From the NCBI GenBank assembly GCA_011046315.1, contig DSAU01000256.1:1-21658 (forward strand): 21,658 nt of DNA, written 5' to 3'. The notes under the pieces were generated by a model that was not told the DNA's origin, ran no database searches, and worked only from the letters and a program-made list of their open reading frames with translations. The translations under genes were made by a program, and so were the position numbers. Origin of the DNA: a bacterium (GTDB lineage: Bacteria; Zhuqueibacterota; Zhuqueibacteria; Thermofontimicrobiales; Thermofontimicrobiaceae). Of this stretch, positions 7,836-15,594 are shown piece by piece (position 1 is the first letter of the stretch; the number at the start of each line of letters is the position of its first letter).

Positions 7836-8621
7836 TCATTTTCCCATATTATTTTTCTGTCCGATCACACCGATGTCAAGGAACGTATAAAAAGCCCATC
7901 TTTGGGCTGATACCTGCTTGCGAATTTTATCGCGAATGGTACCGATGCTTTTAAACCCGCCGGGGTAAAGCGGCAGCTTTAAACCTATTTTTTTGCAAAT
8001 CTCTCTGATGATACGATAGAGCAGACTGGGGCGCATCCAATTACCGTATTCTGTTTTGATCACAAAACCTGTTTGTTTTAACAACTGTCGCAATTCCCTG
8101 ATCGAAAATTCAGTTTCCCAGCCGGCAAACCATTTATTCAATAAAATCAAAATGTGTTTGATCGCTGTATAAATATGGTAACGCTGCGGTACGTCAACCA
8201 GCAATAGTCCGTTCGGTTTTAATACCCGATAATTTTCCTGCAGGATAGGCATTGGATCGCGAAAATGTTCCAACAATCCCTGGTGAAATACAATATCGAA
8301 CGTCTCATCCGCAACCGGCATTTGCAGTGCATCTGCCTGAATGCAATTAATTTGTTGTCCATTGTTCTGAGCTAATTGATAACTTATTTCCAGCGATTTG
8401 GACGAATAGTCGAGAACAAAAACCTGTGCTCCTGCACTCGCCAGTTGCAAACTATCCCTGCTGCTTCCTGAACCCACTTCAAGTATTTTCTTAGCGCTGA
8501 TCGGGGTGATTGACGCTAAATTTTTATAAATACGATCTTCATTGGAATAAACCTGATCGATGTCAGTTCTGTTTTCCCAGAATTTTTCCCAATGCACTTT
8601 GGTTGATTGCTTAACATTCAT
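7836..8621 (-). CDS. Class I SAM-dependent methyltransferase (Methyltransf_11 type)
   Basis: 261 residues. Motif I is ILEVGSGSSRDS (about 46-57), the acidic ribose-binding residue is D71 in VFVLDYS, and the later motif is FDIVFHQGLLEHF, with LxPNGLLLVDVP after it. This is a Rossmann-fold methyltransferase for a small molecule or sugar. The C-terminal third (about 170-261) is basic and partly hydrophobic, with FAGWETEFSIRELRQLLKQ (C-terminal helices), as in methyltransferases that act on membrane-associated substrates. It is the first gene of the envelope operon, six bases ahead of the GT4 gene. No good Shine-Dalgarno precedes ATG 8621 and I see no strong promoter. A role capping or decorating the glycan is plausible, but so is a quinone or lipid substrate. 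Confidence 0.8.
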   Translation of the reverse strand: MNVKQSTKVHWEKFWENRTDIDQVYSNEDRIYKNLASITPISAKKILEVGSGSSRDSLQLASAGAQVFVLDYSSKSLEISYQLAQNNGQQINCIQADALQMPVADETFDIVFHQGLLEHFRDPMPILQENYRVLKPNGLLLVDVPQRYHIYTAIKHILILLNKWFAGWETEFSIRELRQLLKQTGFVIKTEYGNWMRPSLLYRIIREICKKIGLKLPLYPGGFKSIGTIRDKIRKQVSAQRWAFYTFLDIGVIGQKNNMGK

Positions 8622-9084
8622 CAGTGGTATTAATTATTAAAATCAATTAAAAGGAAAAAGTTCATTAAAATTTACAACGGCTGAGCTGGCCGCGGCCAAT
8701 CAAATTCGCATTTTGTAGATTCACAGCTCGAACCTGAAAAATAACTTTAATAGTAAGGAATTATTTGGATTAAATCAAGATAAAAATTAACCGATAAGTA
8801 ATACATCAGATTTGGGTGGATTACTGATGCCATCGCTTGATAAGCTGATTATTTGATTGCTGATAAAATGTTTAAATCATGTCCGCTTTTTTTAATTTTT
8901 TTAAAAATAAAGCGATGGCATCAGTCTATATCTAATAAACCAGGTTTATAAACCAAAGACTGAGATAATATAGCGCTAAGTAAAACTTTCATTACAGATT
9001 GATATTAGATTCAGTCCACTTCCATCGGGCAATACAATTTATCGAAGTTGGTAATCAAAGCGAATTCTATTTTAATCCAACTGG
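8622..9084. other. Non-coding interval between recG and the envelope operon
   Basis: 463 AT-rich bases with no convincing reading frame on either strand. It must hold the end of the recG transcript and the start of the methyltransferase transcript, both on the minus strand. It contains the 103-bp inverted-repeat unit listed separately. It also holds a short palindrome, GGTTTATAAACC, on the minus strand near 8945-8956. I could not assign a clear -35/-10 pair with standard spacing ahead of the methyltransferase gene. Confidence 0.6.
8823..8925. repeat. Perfect 16-bp inverted repeat bounding a 103-bp unit
   Basis: ACTGATGCCATCGCTT at 8823-8838 is exactly reverse-complemented at 8910-8925, with 71 bases between. 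Inside the right half a smaller hairpin, CGCTTT (8884-8889) with AAAGCG (8909-8914), encloses a T- and A-rich run. Read on the minus strand it could serve as a terminator for recG. The pair of long arms is more than a simple terminator needs and resembles the ends of a small non-autonomous element. I found no obvious target-site duplication flanking it. Confidence 0.6.
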
Positions 9085-11214
9085 TTAGCCGATTCTCATC
9101 ATTTCAATTTTATTTTTATAGGACTGATAAAATGTGTTTTGATTCAGATAGTGCAACATTTCGTCTTTAAGCTTTAAATCGCCGGCGATTCGAAACGCTT
9201 CATCTCTGGCTTTTAATAATAGCTTCGAATCAGTTAACGGATTGGCAATTTTCAGTTCGGGCATGCCGTGTTGACGCGAACCAAAAAACTCACCAGGTCC
9301 ACGCAACTGCAAATCGACCTCAGCGATTTTAAATCCATCAGTGGTCTCTGTCATTGTTTTCAGTCGGGTCATCGCGTCCTCTGTTATTGGATATTTAGCG
9401 ATCATGATGCAATAGGATTGCTCTCCTCCGCGACCGACTCTGCCGCGGAGCTGATGCAATTGCGTCAATCCAAACCGTTCTGCGTTTTCAATCACCATGA
9501 CAGTGGCGTTCGGTACATCCACACCGACTTCGATGACTGTGGTACTGACCAGGATTTGGAGGTCGCCGCTTTTAAAGGCAGTCATGATGGCGTCTTTTTC
9601 TTCACTTTTCATGCGACCGTGGAGCAGTGCCATCTGTTTATCAGCGAAAATTCCGGATCGAAGCTTTTCATAACCTTCAGTGGCTGATTTTAAATCAAGT
9701 TTTTCAGATTCCTCGATCAATGGAAAAACCACGTATGCCTGTCTTCCGGCGGCGACTTGGGATTTGACAAATTTGTAAATATCCTCGCGTTTGTTTTCAT
9801 AGCGCCAGGAGGTAATGATCGGCTTTCTGCCTGACGGAAGCTCATCAATGATGGAAACATCAAGATCACCATAAACCGTTAAAGACAACGTCCGTGGAAT
9901 CGGCGTCGCAGTCATCACCAACACGTCCGGATTCAATCCCTTTTCAGTGAGCAAGGCGCGCTGTGAAACACCGAATCGATGCTGTTCATCAATTACCACC
10001 AACCCTAATTTTTGAAATGATACTGCTTGCTGAATAACTGCATGGGTTCCGATGATGATATTGCAGGTCCCATTCTGCAAAGCTGTGAGAATTTCTTCTC
10101 GCTCTGCTTTACGCTGGGCGCCGATCAACAATCGGATATCAATACCCAGAGCTTCAAGGTAACAGCGAAAGGTTAAAAAATGCTGTTCGGCTAAAATTTC
10201 TGTCGGCGCCATCAATGCCGCCTGATAGCCATTTTCAACCGCGATGATCATGGCGATCAGTGCGATGATAGTCTTTCCCGAACCCACGTCTCCCTGAAGC
10301 AGCCGGTACATCGGGTGCGGTTTTTTCATGTCCGCATGAATTTCGTACAGTACTTTTTTCTGGGAAGCGGTTAAATCGAACGGAAGTTTTTCCGATAGTT
10401 GTTTCGTCTGTTCTCCCACTTTCGAGAAAACAATTCCTTTTTGAGTCTGCAAGATGGTGTGTTTTCGAAATGCTAACATAAATTCCAACATGAACAGCTC
10501 TTCAAATTTGAGCCGGGTTTGTGCTTGCTTAAGCTGATGAAAACTTTCCGGAAAATGGATGTTTTTAATGGCGAGCTGAAATGGCAGTAAATTTAATTGT
10601 GAAACAAAGTCCGGCGGCAAAGTATCAGTAATTTTATCTCCGTATTGTCGCAGCAGCCAATGAATCACCCGACGAAATCCACGGCTGTCAAGTCCGACGT
10701 GACTGAGCGCTTCGGTTGACGGATAGATGGGAATAATTTTGCCGGTATGTAAAAATTCATCCCGCGAATAGGGACTTTCTTCATCATCCGAAAGCATATC
10801 AAAATCGGGATGAACCATTTGCTTGCCCCCAAAATAGCCGGTTTTTCCGCTGAGCGCCAATAGCTGCCCCGGTTTAAATTTCTTTTGCCAGAATTGAAGC
10901 ATATTAAACCAGACACAATTGAGACTACCGCTGCCATCGGTGACGATCATTACAAATCGGGCTCGCTTACCTTTTTGAATGCCACAGGTTTGTATCGTAG
11001 CGACAACCGTCGCGGTTTCATCAATTTTAAGGTCTTTGATGGGTGTGATATTACTACGGTCAAGGTAGCGCCGTGGATAATATTGCATTAAATCACCAAT
11101 GGTTTCGACGCCTACTTTGACTAACTCCCGCGCACGCTTTTCACCAATGCCTTTGAGATATTGGACAGATGTCCCGCCTGGCGGGAATGAATTTATCTTG
11201 TGCTCCTTCAACAA
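9085..11214 (-). CDS. recG: ATP-dependent DNA helicase RecG
   Basis: About 703-709 residues. RecG remodels stalled replication forks and Holliday junctions. Counting from TTG 11214: the wedge region follows VQYLKGIGEKRARELV (17-32); Walker A is GDVGSGKT (308-315); the DEQH box is 409-412; TATPIPRTL follows; and motif VI is in QLRGRVGRGGEQ. All catalytic motifs are intact and the length is normal. There is no in-frame ATG or GTG near the 5' end. Candidates are TTG at 11214 or 11211, both without a Shine-Dalgarno, and ATA at 11196, which sits exactly six bases after AAGGAG. An ATG at 11230 is out of frame by one base across a seven-base T-run. The coordinates given are the longest version. The gene lies just downstream of the DUF4139 gene and is probably cotranscribed with it. 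Confidence 0.93.
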   Translation of the reverse strand: MLKEHKINSFPPGGTSVQYLKGIGEKRARELVKVGVETIGDLMQYYPRRYLDRSNITPIKDLKIDETATVVATIQTCGIQKGKRARFVMIVTDGSGSLNCVWFNMLQFWQKKFKPGQLLALSGKTGYFGGKQMVHPDFDMLSDDEESPYSRDEFLHTGKIIPIYPSTEALSHVGLDSRGFRRVIHWLLRQYGDKITDTLPPDFVSQLNLLPFQLAIKNIHFPESFHQLKQAQTRLKFEELFMLEFMLAFRKHTILQTQKGIVFSKVGEQTKQLSEKLPFDLTASQKKVLYEIHADMKKPHPMYRLLQGDVGSGKTIIALIAMIIAVENGYQAALMAPTEILAEQHFLTFRCYLEALGIDIRLLIGAQRKAEREEILTALQNGTCNIIIGTHAVIQQAVSFQKLGLVVIDEQHRFGVSQRALLTEKGLNPDVLVMTATPIPRTLSLTVYGDLDVSIIDELPSGRKPIITSWRYENKREDIYKFVKSQVAAGRQAYVVFPLIEESEKLDLKSATEGYEKLRSGIFADKQMALLHGRMKSEEKDAIMTAFKSGDLQILVSTTVIEVGVDVPNATVMVIENAERFGLTQLHQLRGRVGRGGEQSYCIMIAKYPITEDAMTRLKTMTETTDGFKIAEVDLQLRGPGEFFGSRQHGMPELKIANPLTDSKLLLKARDEAFRIAGDLKLKDEMLHYLNQNTFYQSYKNKIEMMRIG
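11172..11186. repeat. GC-rich palindrome inside the recG start region
   Basis: TCCCGCCTGGCGGGA is a 15-base perfect palindrome around a single central base. It begins about eight bases downstream of the ATA codon that follows the recG ribosome-binding site and encodes the unusual PPGG of the N-terminus. It stands out in AT-rich surroundings. In mRNA it would form a very stable short hairpin next to the initiation site. I found no second copy in the window. Confidence 0.7.
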
Positions 11215-11247
11215 AAAAATCCGTTGTCATTTATGGAGGGGATTATT

Positions 11248-12612
11248 TTATTTTTTTGTTATTTCAATTGTGTAGCTAACTGTCGCCTCACTGTTCGCTG
11301 GAATCTTTACTGCAAAGTTGATTTTCTCAGCGCTTTCCTTTTCATAGGGATGGGAAGATTGTTTTAATTTCCAGAATCCGTAAATGTTTTCTATAACAAT
11401 GACTTCGATCAACTCTTCTTTATGATTGCGGATGTTTACCTGCCAGGATTCTTCGTGCTCATGTTTCCCGGTGGGCTTTTTTTCAACAAGGTTTTTTTCG
11501 GCGACAATATCGAACGCATTCCCCAGATAGAGGCGGACTTTTTCGTCTTTTGGCGTGTGCTTGAGATTGTCCTCGCCGACAAATTCCAGGGAGTGATCCG
11601 CCGGGTCTTCTTTGTAAACACGTACTTTGCCCGCCGGAAGCGCCATGCCCAGTCCTGCGTTTTTGCTGTTTTTAAATTCAAGATTCACCCGAACCTCAGT
11701 TGCTGATTTTGAAGCTTCAAAAGTATAGATTTTTTTAACGCTGGTTTCTGTCGCCGGAAACAGCGAGAGTTGTTTGATCTGATTGTTTTTTATTGTGCTG
11801 CGCTGGTTCAATGTGTACATGTGATATTCAAAAAAGCTTTTTTCTTCAAATTCGGGTCGGGCGGCTAACATTTGGACACTTTCATCAAATCTTTGTTTTC
11901 TAATAATCGGTTGTCGAACCCGATGCACATCTCCGGCAATCAATTTCAATTTGGCGTCCGGGTAATCAGCGCCGGAGCGGTTGTCAATCGAGACCCAGGA
12001 ATTGATCTCAAGTGAACTGTCATCATTCTTGGCAATGGCAACGTATTCAGCGTGCCAATTCATGCCTTCGGTTTGATAACTGACCTCGGTTTGATGTACA
12101 CCGGCGTTTTGATTAATAATTTGCCACACCAGTGTCGGATGGGTGATAAGCCCTTCGGGTAGCTCAGGAAAATTGATGCTGACGATTCTCGACTTTGAAA
12201 TAAGTTTTATCCCACCGGATGCTCGTTGCAGCGTTACAAAGGAACCGTCATCGCTTAACAATTTCCCGCTGAACAAACTGTCCTGTTCCGTGGTCAGTGA
12301 GATTGATTTGTCGAGATATTTCTGAAGAATTTTGTTGGAATTGACCAGGTCATATTCATAATTCTGCTCGGCGATAATGACTTTGTCGGGCGCTGTAAGT
12401 GATTTGAAATGAACCGATGTCGGATCGATACGGGCGGCAACGTCTCGAAACCGCAGTTCCGAGGCTCCAGCCTTGAGTTCCAGTTGCCTGACATCTTTGA
12501 TCACTGCCAGATTGTCGTTGTAAACCGTGACCGCAACCTCACGTTTTTGAGCAAATACTGAGATTGCAGTAAACAGAAAAATGGTGAAAATGAGACGAAT
12601 TTTATTAATCAT
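11248..12612 (-). CDS. Secreted DUF4139 domain protein
   Basis: 454 residues from ATG 12612. This start has AAGGAG six bases upstream, and the upstream in-frame TTG at 12627 overlaps that site. A Sec signal peptide (hydrophobic residues about 6-18, cleavage likely after VFAQ) exports it. The mature N-terminus, VAVTVYNDNLAVIKDVRQLEL, and the central WHAEYVAIAKNDDSSLEINSWVSIDNRSGADYPDAKLKLIAGDV block are typical of DUF4139 proteins (PF13598). The C-terminal part, with KVRVYKEDP and a repeated beta pattern, also fits. The biochemical role of the family is unknown; bacterial members are periplasmic or surface beta-sheet proteins. It lies 58 bases after valS and 33 bases before the recG frame, consistent with a shared transcript that mixes housekeeping and envelope functions. 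Confidence 0.82.
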   Translation of the reverse strand: MINKIRLIFTIFLFTAISVFAQKREVAVTVYNDNLAVIKDVRQLELKAGASELRFRDVAARIDPTSVHFKSLTAPDKVIIAEQNYEYDLVNSNKILQKYLDKSISLTTEQDSLFSGKLLSDDGSFVTLQRASGGIKLISKSRIVSINFPELPEGLITHPTLVWQIINQNAGVHQTEVSYQTEGMNWHAEYVAIAKNDDSSLEINSWVSIDNRSGADYPDAKLKLIAGDVHRVRQPIIRKQRFDESVQMLAARPEFEEKSFFEYHMYTLNQRSTIKNNQIKQLSLFPATETSVKKIYTFEASKSATEVRVNLEFKNSKNAGLGMALPAGKVRVYKEDPADHSLEFVGEDNLKHTPKDEKVRLYLGNAFDIVAEKNLVEKKPTGKHEHEESWQVNIRNHKEELIEVIVIENIYGFWKLKQSSHPYEKESAEKINFAVKIPANSEATVSYTIEITKK

Positions 12613-12670
12613 GATATGCTCCTTCAATTAAATGAAAAATATTAGCAGCCAGCCATTTATCGGAATGGGC

Positions 12671-15340
12671 CTAATCCTCTAAACTTTTGAGGTTTGATTG
12701 GAGCTTGTCAAAAATCATACGAAAATCGTTTAGTTTTTTCTTTTCCTTTTCAACGACCAACTGAGGTGCTTTGCGAATAAAATCCTGATTCATCAACTTT
12801 TTACTAATGTTTTGGATTTGTGTATCCAGCCTGCTTATCTCTTTGTTCAACCGATTGCGCTCAAGCTCGATATCAATTAAACCTTCCAGTGGAACAAAAA
12901 TTTCCAAACCGGAAATGACTGAGCTGGCAGAGAATTTTGGTTTTTCAGTTTCGGTTTTTAACGATAGCTCTCCCAGTTTAGCCAACGACATTAAATAACC
13001 TTCATTCTGTGCAATCAGTTGGAGATTGTTTTTGTTAGCGCTTTTAATTATCACGTGGGCTTTTTTAGTCGGCGGCACATTCATTTCCCCGCGAATATTT
13101 CGAATGGCGCCGATGGTCTGTTGCAACAATGCCATCGCCTGTTCACTCGACTGGTTGATCCGGTTTTCTTGATAATCAGGCCAATCAGTGACGATTAAAT
13201 CAGGCTCCTGTTCGGTTTTGATTTGATGCCAGATCTCTTCAGTGATAAAGGGAATGAACGGGTGCAGCAATTTTACGATCATTCTCATCGCGTAAATGCC
13301 AATTTTTAGCGCAGTTTTTTTTGCCTCGGTATTTTCGCCGTAAAGCCTGGGCTTGATTAATTCCAGATACCAATCGCAGTATTCGCGCCAGAAGAAAGAG
13401 TATAAATTATCCACGGCTTCGTTGAAGTGAAACGATTTAAGCGCTGTGCTTACCGTTTTAATGGTGTGATGAAGCCGGCTGATAATCCAGTCGTCTGCCA
13501 GCTCCAGTTGCGCTTTCGGAATTGCCGAAATATCATCAAGGATCAGATCGGATTTATTTTGCCCCTGGAAACTCAGGCTGAGAAAACGAAACGAATTCCA
13601 CAATTTATTGGAAAAATTCCTGCCGATTTCAAAGTTGGATTCAGACAGGTTGATATCCTGACCTTCCGAAGTGAGCATCAGCAACGAAAAACGCACTGCG
13701 TCGGCGCTGTAAATTTTGACCATTTTTAGCGGATCAATGCCGTTGCCCAATGTTTTGCTCATTTTTCGGCCCTGGTCATCGCGAATCACTCCATTGAAAT
13801 AGACATCAGAGAACGGAACATCACCCATAAATTCCAAACCGGACATAATCATTCTGGCGACCCAGAAAAAGATAATATCGGCTGCGGTTACCAGGGTGTT
13901 TGTTGGATAGAAATATTTTAACTCGGACGAATCCTCAGGCCAATCCATGGTAGAGAATGGCCATAGCCAAGATGAAAACCAGGTATCGAGCACGTCTTCG
14001 TCCTGGGTGATTTTTGTACCGGCGCACTTTTCACAGGATTGGGGCATTTCTCGGGAAACCATGATCTGTTGGCAGTCATCACAGTAATAAACCGGAATCC
14101 GATGCCCCCACCAGAGTTGCCGCGAGATGCACCAGTCGCGTATATTTTCCATCCAAATGCTATAATTTTTTACCCATTTTTCGGGATGAAATTTAATCTT
14201 TCCGTCCAAAACAACTTTTAATGCAGGTTCTGCCAGCGGTTTGATTTTTACAAACCATTGTGGGGAAAGATATGGTTCTACCAGGGTTTCACAACGCTGG
14301 CAGTGGGCAACCGCGTGCTCGTGCTTTTCAATTTTTTCAAGCAAGCCCAGTGATTTAAGTTCTTTTATCACCGCCTGGCGACATTTAAAGCGATCGTAGC
14401 CGGCATATTTTCCGGCGTTTTCGTTCATGGTGCCGTTTTCGTGCATCACGTTGATAGCTGGTAAATCATGTCGCTGTCCGATTTCAAAATCATTTGGATC
14501 GTGAGCCGGTGTTACTTTGACGGCGCCGGTTCCAAATTTGGGATCTGCTGCATCGTCAGCGATTACTGGTATTTGACGATTCATTATGGGCAACGTGACA
14601 GTTTTGCCGATCAACTTTTTAAAGCGTTTATCTTCCGGATGGACCGCAACTGCGACATCACCGAGCATGGTTTCGGGTCGGGTCGTGGCGACTATGATGA
14701 ATTTGTTCTCGTTGTATGGATAGCGGATGTACCATAAATTACCCGAATGCTCTTCGTGGATCGCTTCTTCATCGGACAATGCAGTGCCGCAACGGGGGCA
14801 CCAGTTAATTATGTATTCGCCGCGATAGATTAATCCTTTTTCATACAAACGGCAGAAAACCTCGGTGACTGCTTTCGATAAACCGGGATCCATGGTAAAG
14901 CGCTCACGCTGCCAGTCGCAGGAACAGCCCAGTTTTTTTAGCTGTTCAATAATGACGTTACCGTATTTATCCTTCCATTGCCATACACGTTTGATAAATT
15001 CTTCTCTGCCGAGATCGTAACGCGATTTTTTTTCAGTACGATTTAAATGTCGCTCAACCACATTCTGGGTGGCAATGCCGGCGTGATCAGTGCCGGGCAA
15101 CCACATTGTTTCATATCCCAGCATGCGATGAAACCGAATCAAAATGTCCTGCAGGGTGTTGTTGTAGGCGTGTCCCATGTGCAAAACATCCGTAACATTG
15201 GGAGGAGGGATCACGATCGAGTAGGGTTTTTTTTCACTATTCACCTCGGCGTGAAAATAATTATTGTCGAGCCAATGTTTGTACCAACGATCTTCCACCG
15301 ATTTCGGATCATACACTTTTGCGATTTCATGTTCAGACAT
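12671..15340 (-). CDS. valS: Valyl-tRNA synthetase
   Basis: 889 residues from ATG 15340, near the family's usual length. It charges tRNA-Val. The class I HIGH motif is HMGH at 54-57, in PPPNVTDVLHMGHAYNNTLQ; most relatives have Gly where this has Asp before VLHMGH. GTDHAGIATQ follows. Zinc-binding pairs appear as CPRCG in the editing-side insert and as CDDC/CEKC before the DEDVLDTWFSSWLWPF block. The KMSKS loop is RKMSKTLGNG. The C-terminus (about 820-889) is the coiled-coil tRNA arm with LNKEISRLDTQIQ. AGGAG lies about 13 bases before ATG, longer than ideal. An in-frame upstream extension from TTG would be unlikely. It stops with TAG. It is divergent from the M64 peptidase gene and leads the valS-DUF4139-recG cluster. 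Confidence 0.96.
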   Translation of the reverse strand: MSEHEIAKVYDPKSVEDRWYKHWLDNNYFHAEVNSEKKPYSIVIPPPNVTDVLHMGHAYNNTLQDILIRFHRMLGYETMWLPGTDHAGIATQNVVERHLNRTEKKSRYDLGREEFIKRVWQWKDKYGNVIIEQLKKLGCSCDWQRERFTMDPGLSKAVTEVFCRLYEKGLIYRGEYIINWCPRCGTALSDEEAIHEEHSGNLWYIRYPYNENKFIIVATTRPETMLGDVAVAVHPEDKRFKKLIGKTVTLPIMNRQIPVIADDAADPKFGTGAVKVTPAHDPNDFEIGQRHDLPAINVMHENGTMNENAGKYAGYDRFKCRQAVIKELKSLGLLEKIEKHEHAVAHCQRCETLVEPYLSPQWFVKIKPLAEPALKVVLDGKIKFHPEKWVKNYSIWMENIRDWCISRQLWWGHRIPVYYCDDCQQIMVSREMPQSCEKCAGTKITQDEDVLDTWFSSWLWPFSTMDWPEDSSELKYFYPTNTLVTAADIIFFWVARMIMSGLEFMGDVPFSDVYFNGVIRDDQGRKMSKTLGNGIDPLKMVKIYSADAVRFSLLMLTSEGQDINLSESNFEIGRNFSNKLWNSFRFLSLSFQGQNKSDLILDDISAIPKAQLELADDWIISRLHHTIKTVSTALKSFHFNEAVDNLYSFFWREYCDWYLELIKPRLYGENTEAKKTALKIGIYAMRMIVKLLHPFIPFITEEIWHQIKTEQEPDLIVTDWPDYQENRINQSSEQAMALLQQTIGAIRNIRGEMNVPPTKKAHVIIKSANKNNLQLIAQNEGYLMSLAKLGELSLKTETEKPKFSASSVISGLEIFVPLEGLIDIELERNRLNKEISRLDTQIQNISKKLMNQDFIRKAPQLVVEKEKKKLNDFRMIFDKLQSNLKSLED

Positions 15341-15522
15341 AAACGATTCAATACTCCTGAGTTTGATTGAGAGCAATAATAATGCTCTTCAATTCAACAA
15401 AATATAATTAATAATTAGTTAAAAAGAAAGACAAATTTGAAGCTGAGTTTAATAAATAAAATGTAAAGAGTCAAGAGAAAAATGAAAAACCAAAATTAAA
15501 GATAGAATTTAAAAAATCATTG

Positions 15523-15551
15523 TTGCATTATTGGCGTAAAAAATGTATATT
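15523..15551 (+). promoter_or_regulatory. Probable sigma-70-type promoter for the M64 peptidase gene
   Basis: TTGCAT (15523-15528) and TATATT (15546-15551) are separated by 17 bases. The -10 matches five of six consensus positions and the -35 matches three of six. It lies 44 bases ahead of the start codon in the divergent interval with valS. Transcription would begin near 15558. Confidence 0.45.
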
Positions 15552-15594
15552 TTGTCAATAAACAATATTGAACCTGAGTTTTAATCGGAGGTAA

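Noticed and set aside
9268..9687. 139-codon plus-strand frame opposite recG
   Set aside because: Lies wholly inside recG on the opposite strand and shows no domain or ribosome-binding site; a shadow frame.
14468..14737. Plus-strand frames of up to about 107 codons opposite valS
   Set aside because: Antisense shadows of conserved ValRS codons, without initiation signals.
15377..15594. T-box or other riboswitch leader for valS
   Set aside because: I looked for a T-box-like leader and terminator upstream of valS on the minus strand; the roughly 200 bases are AT-rich with no such structure that I can recognise.
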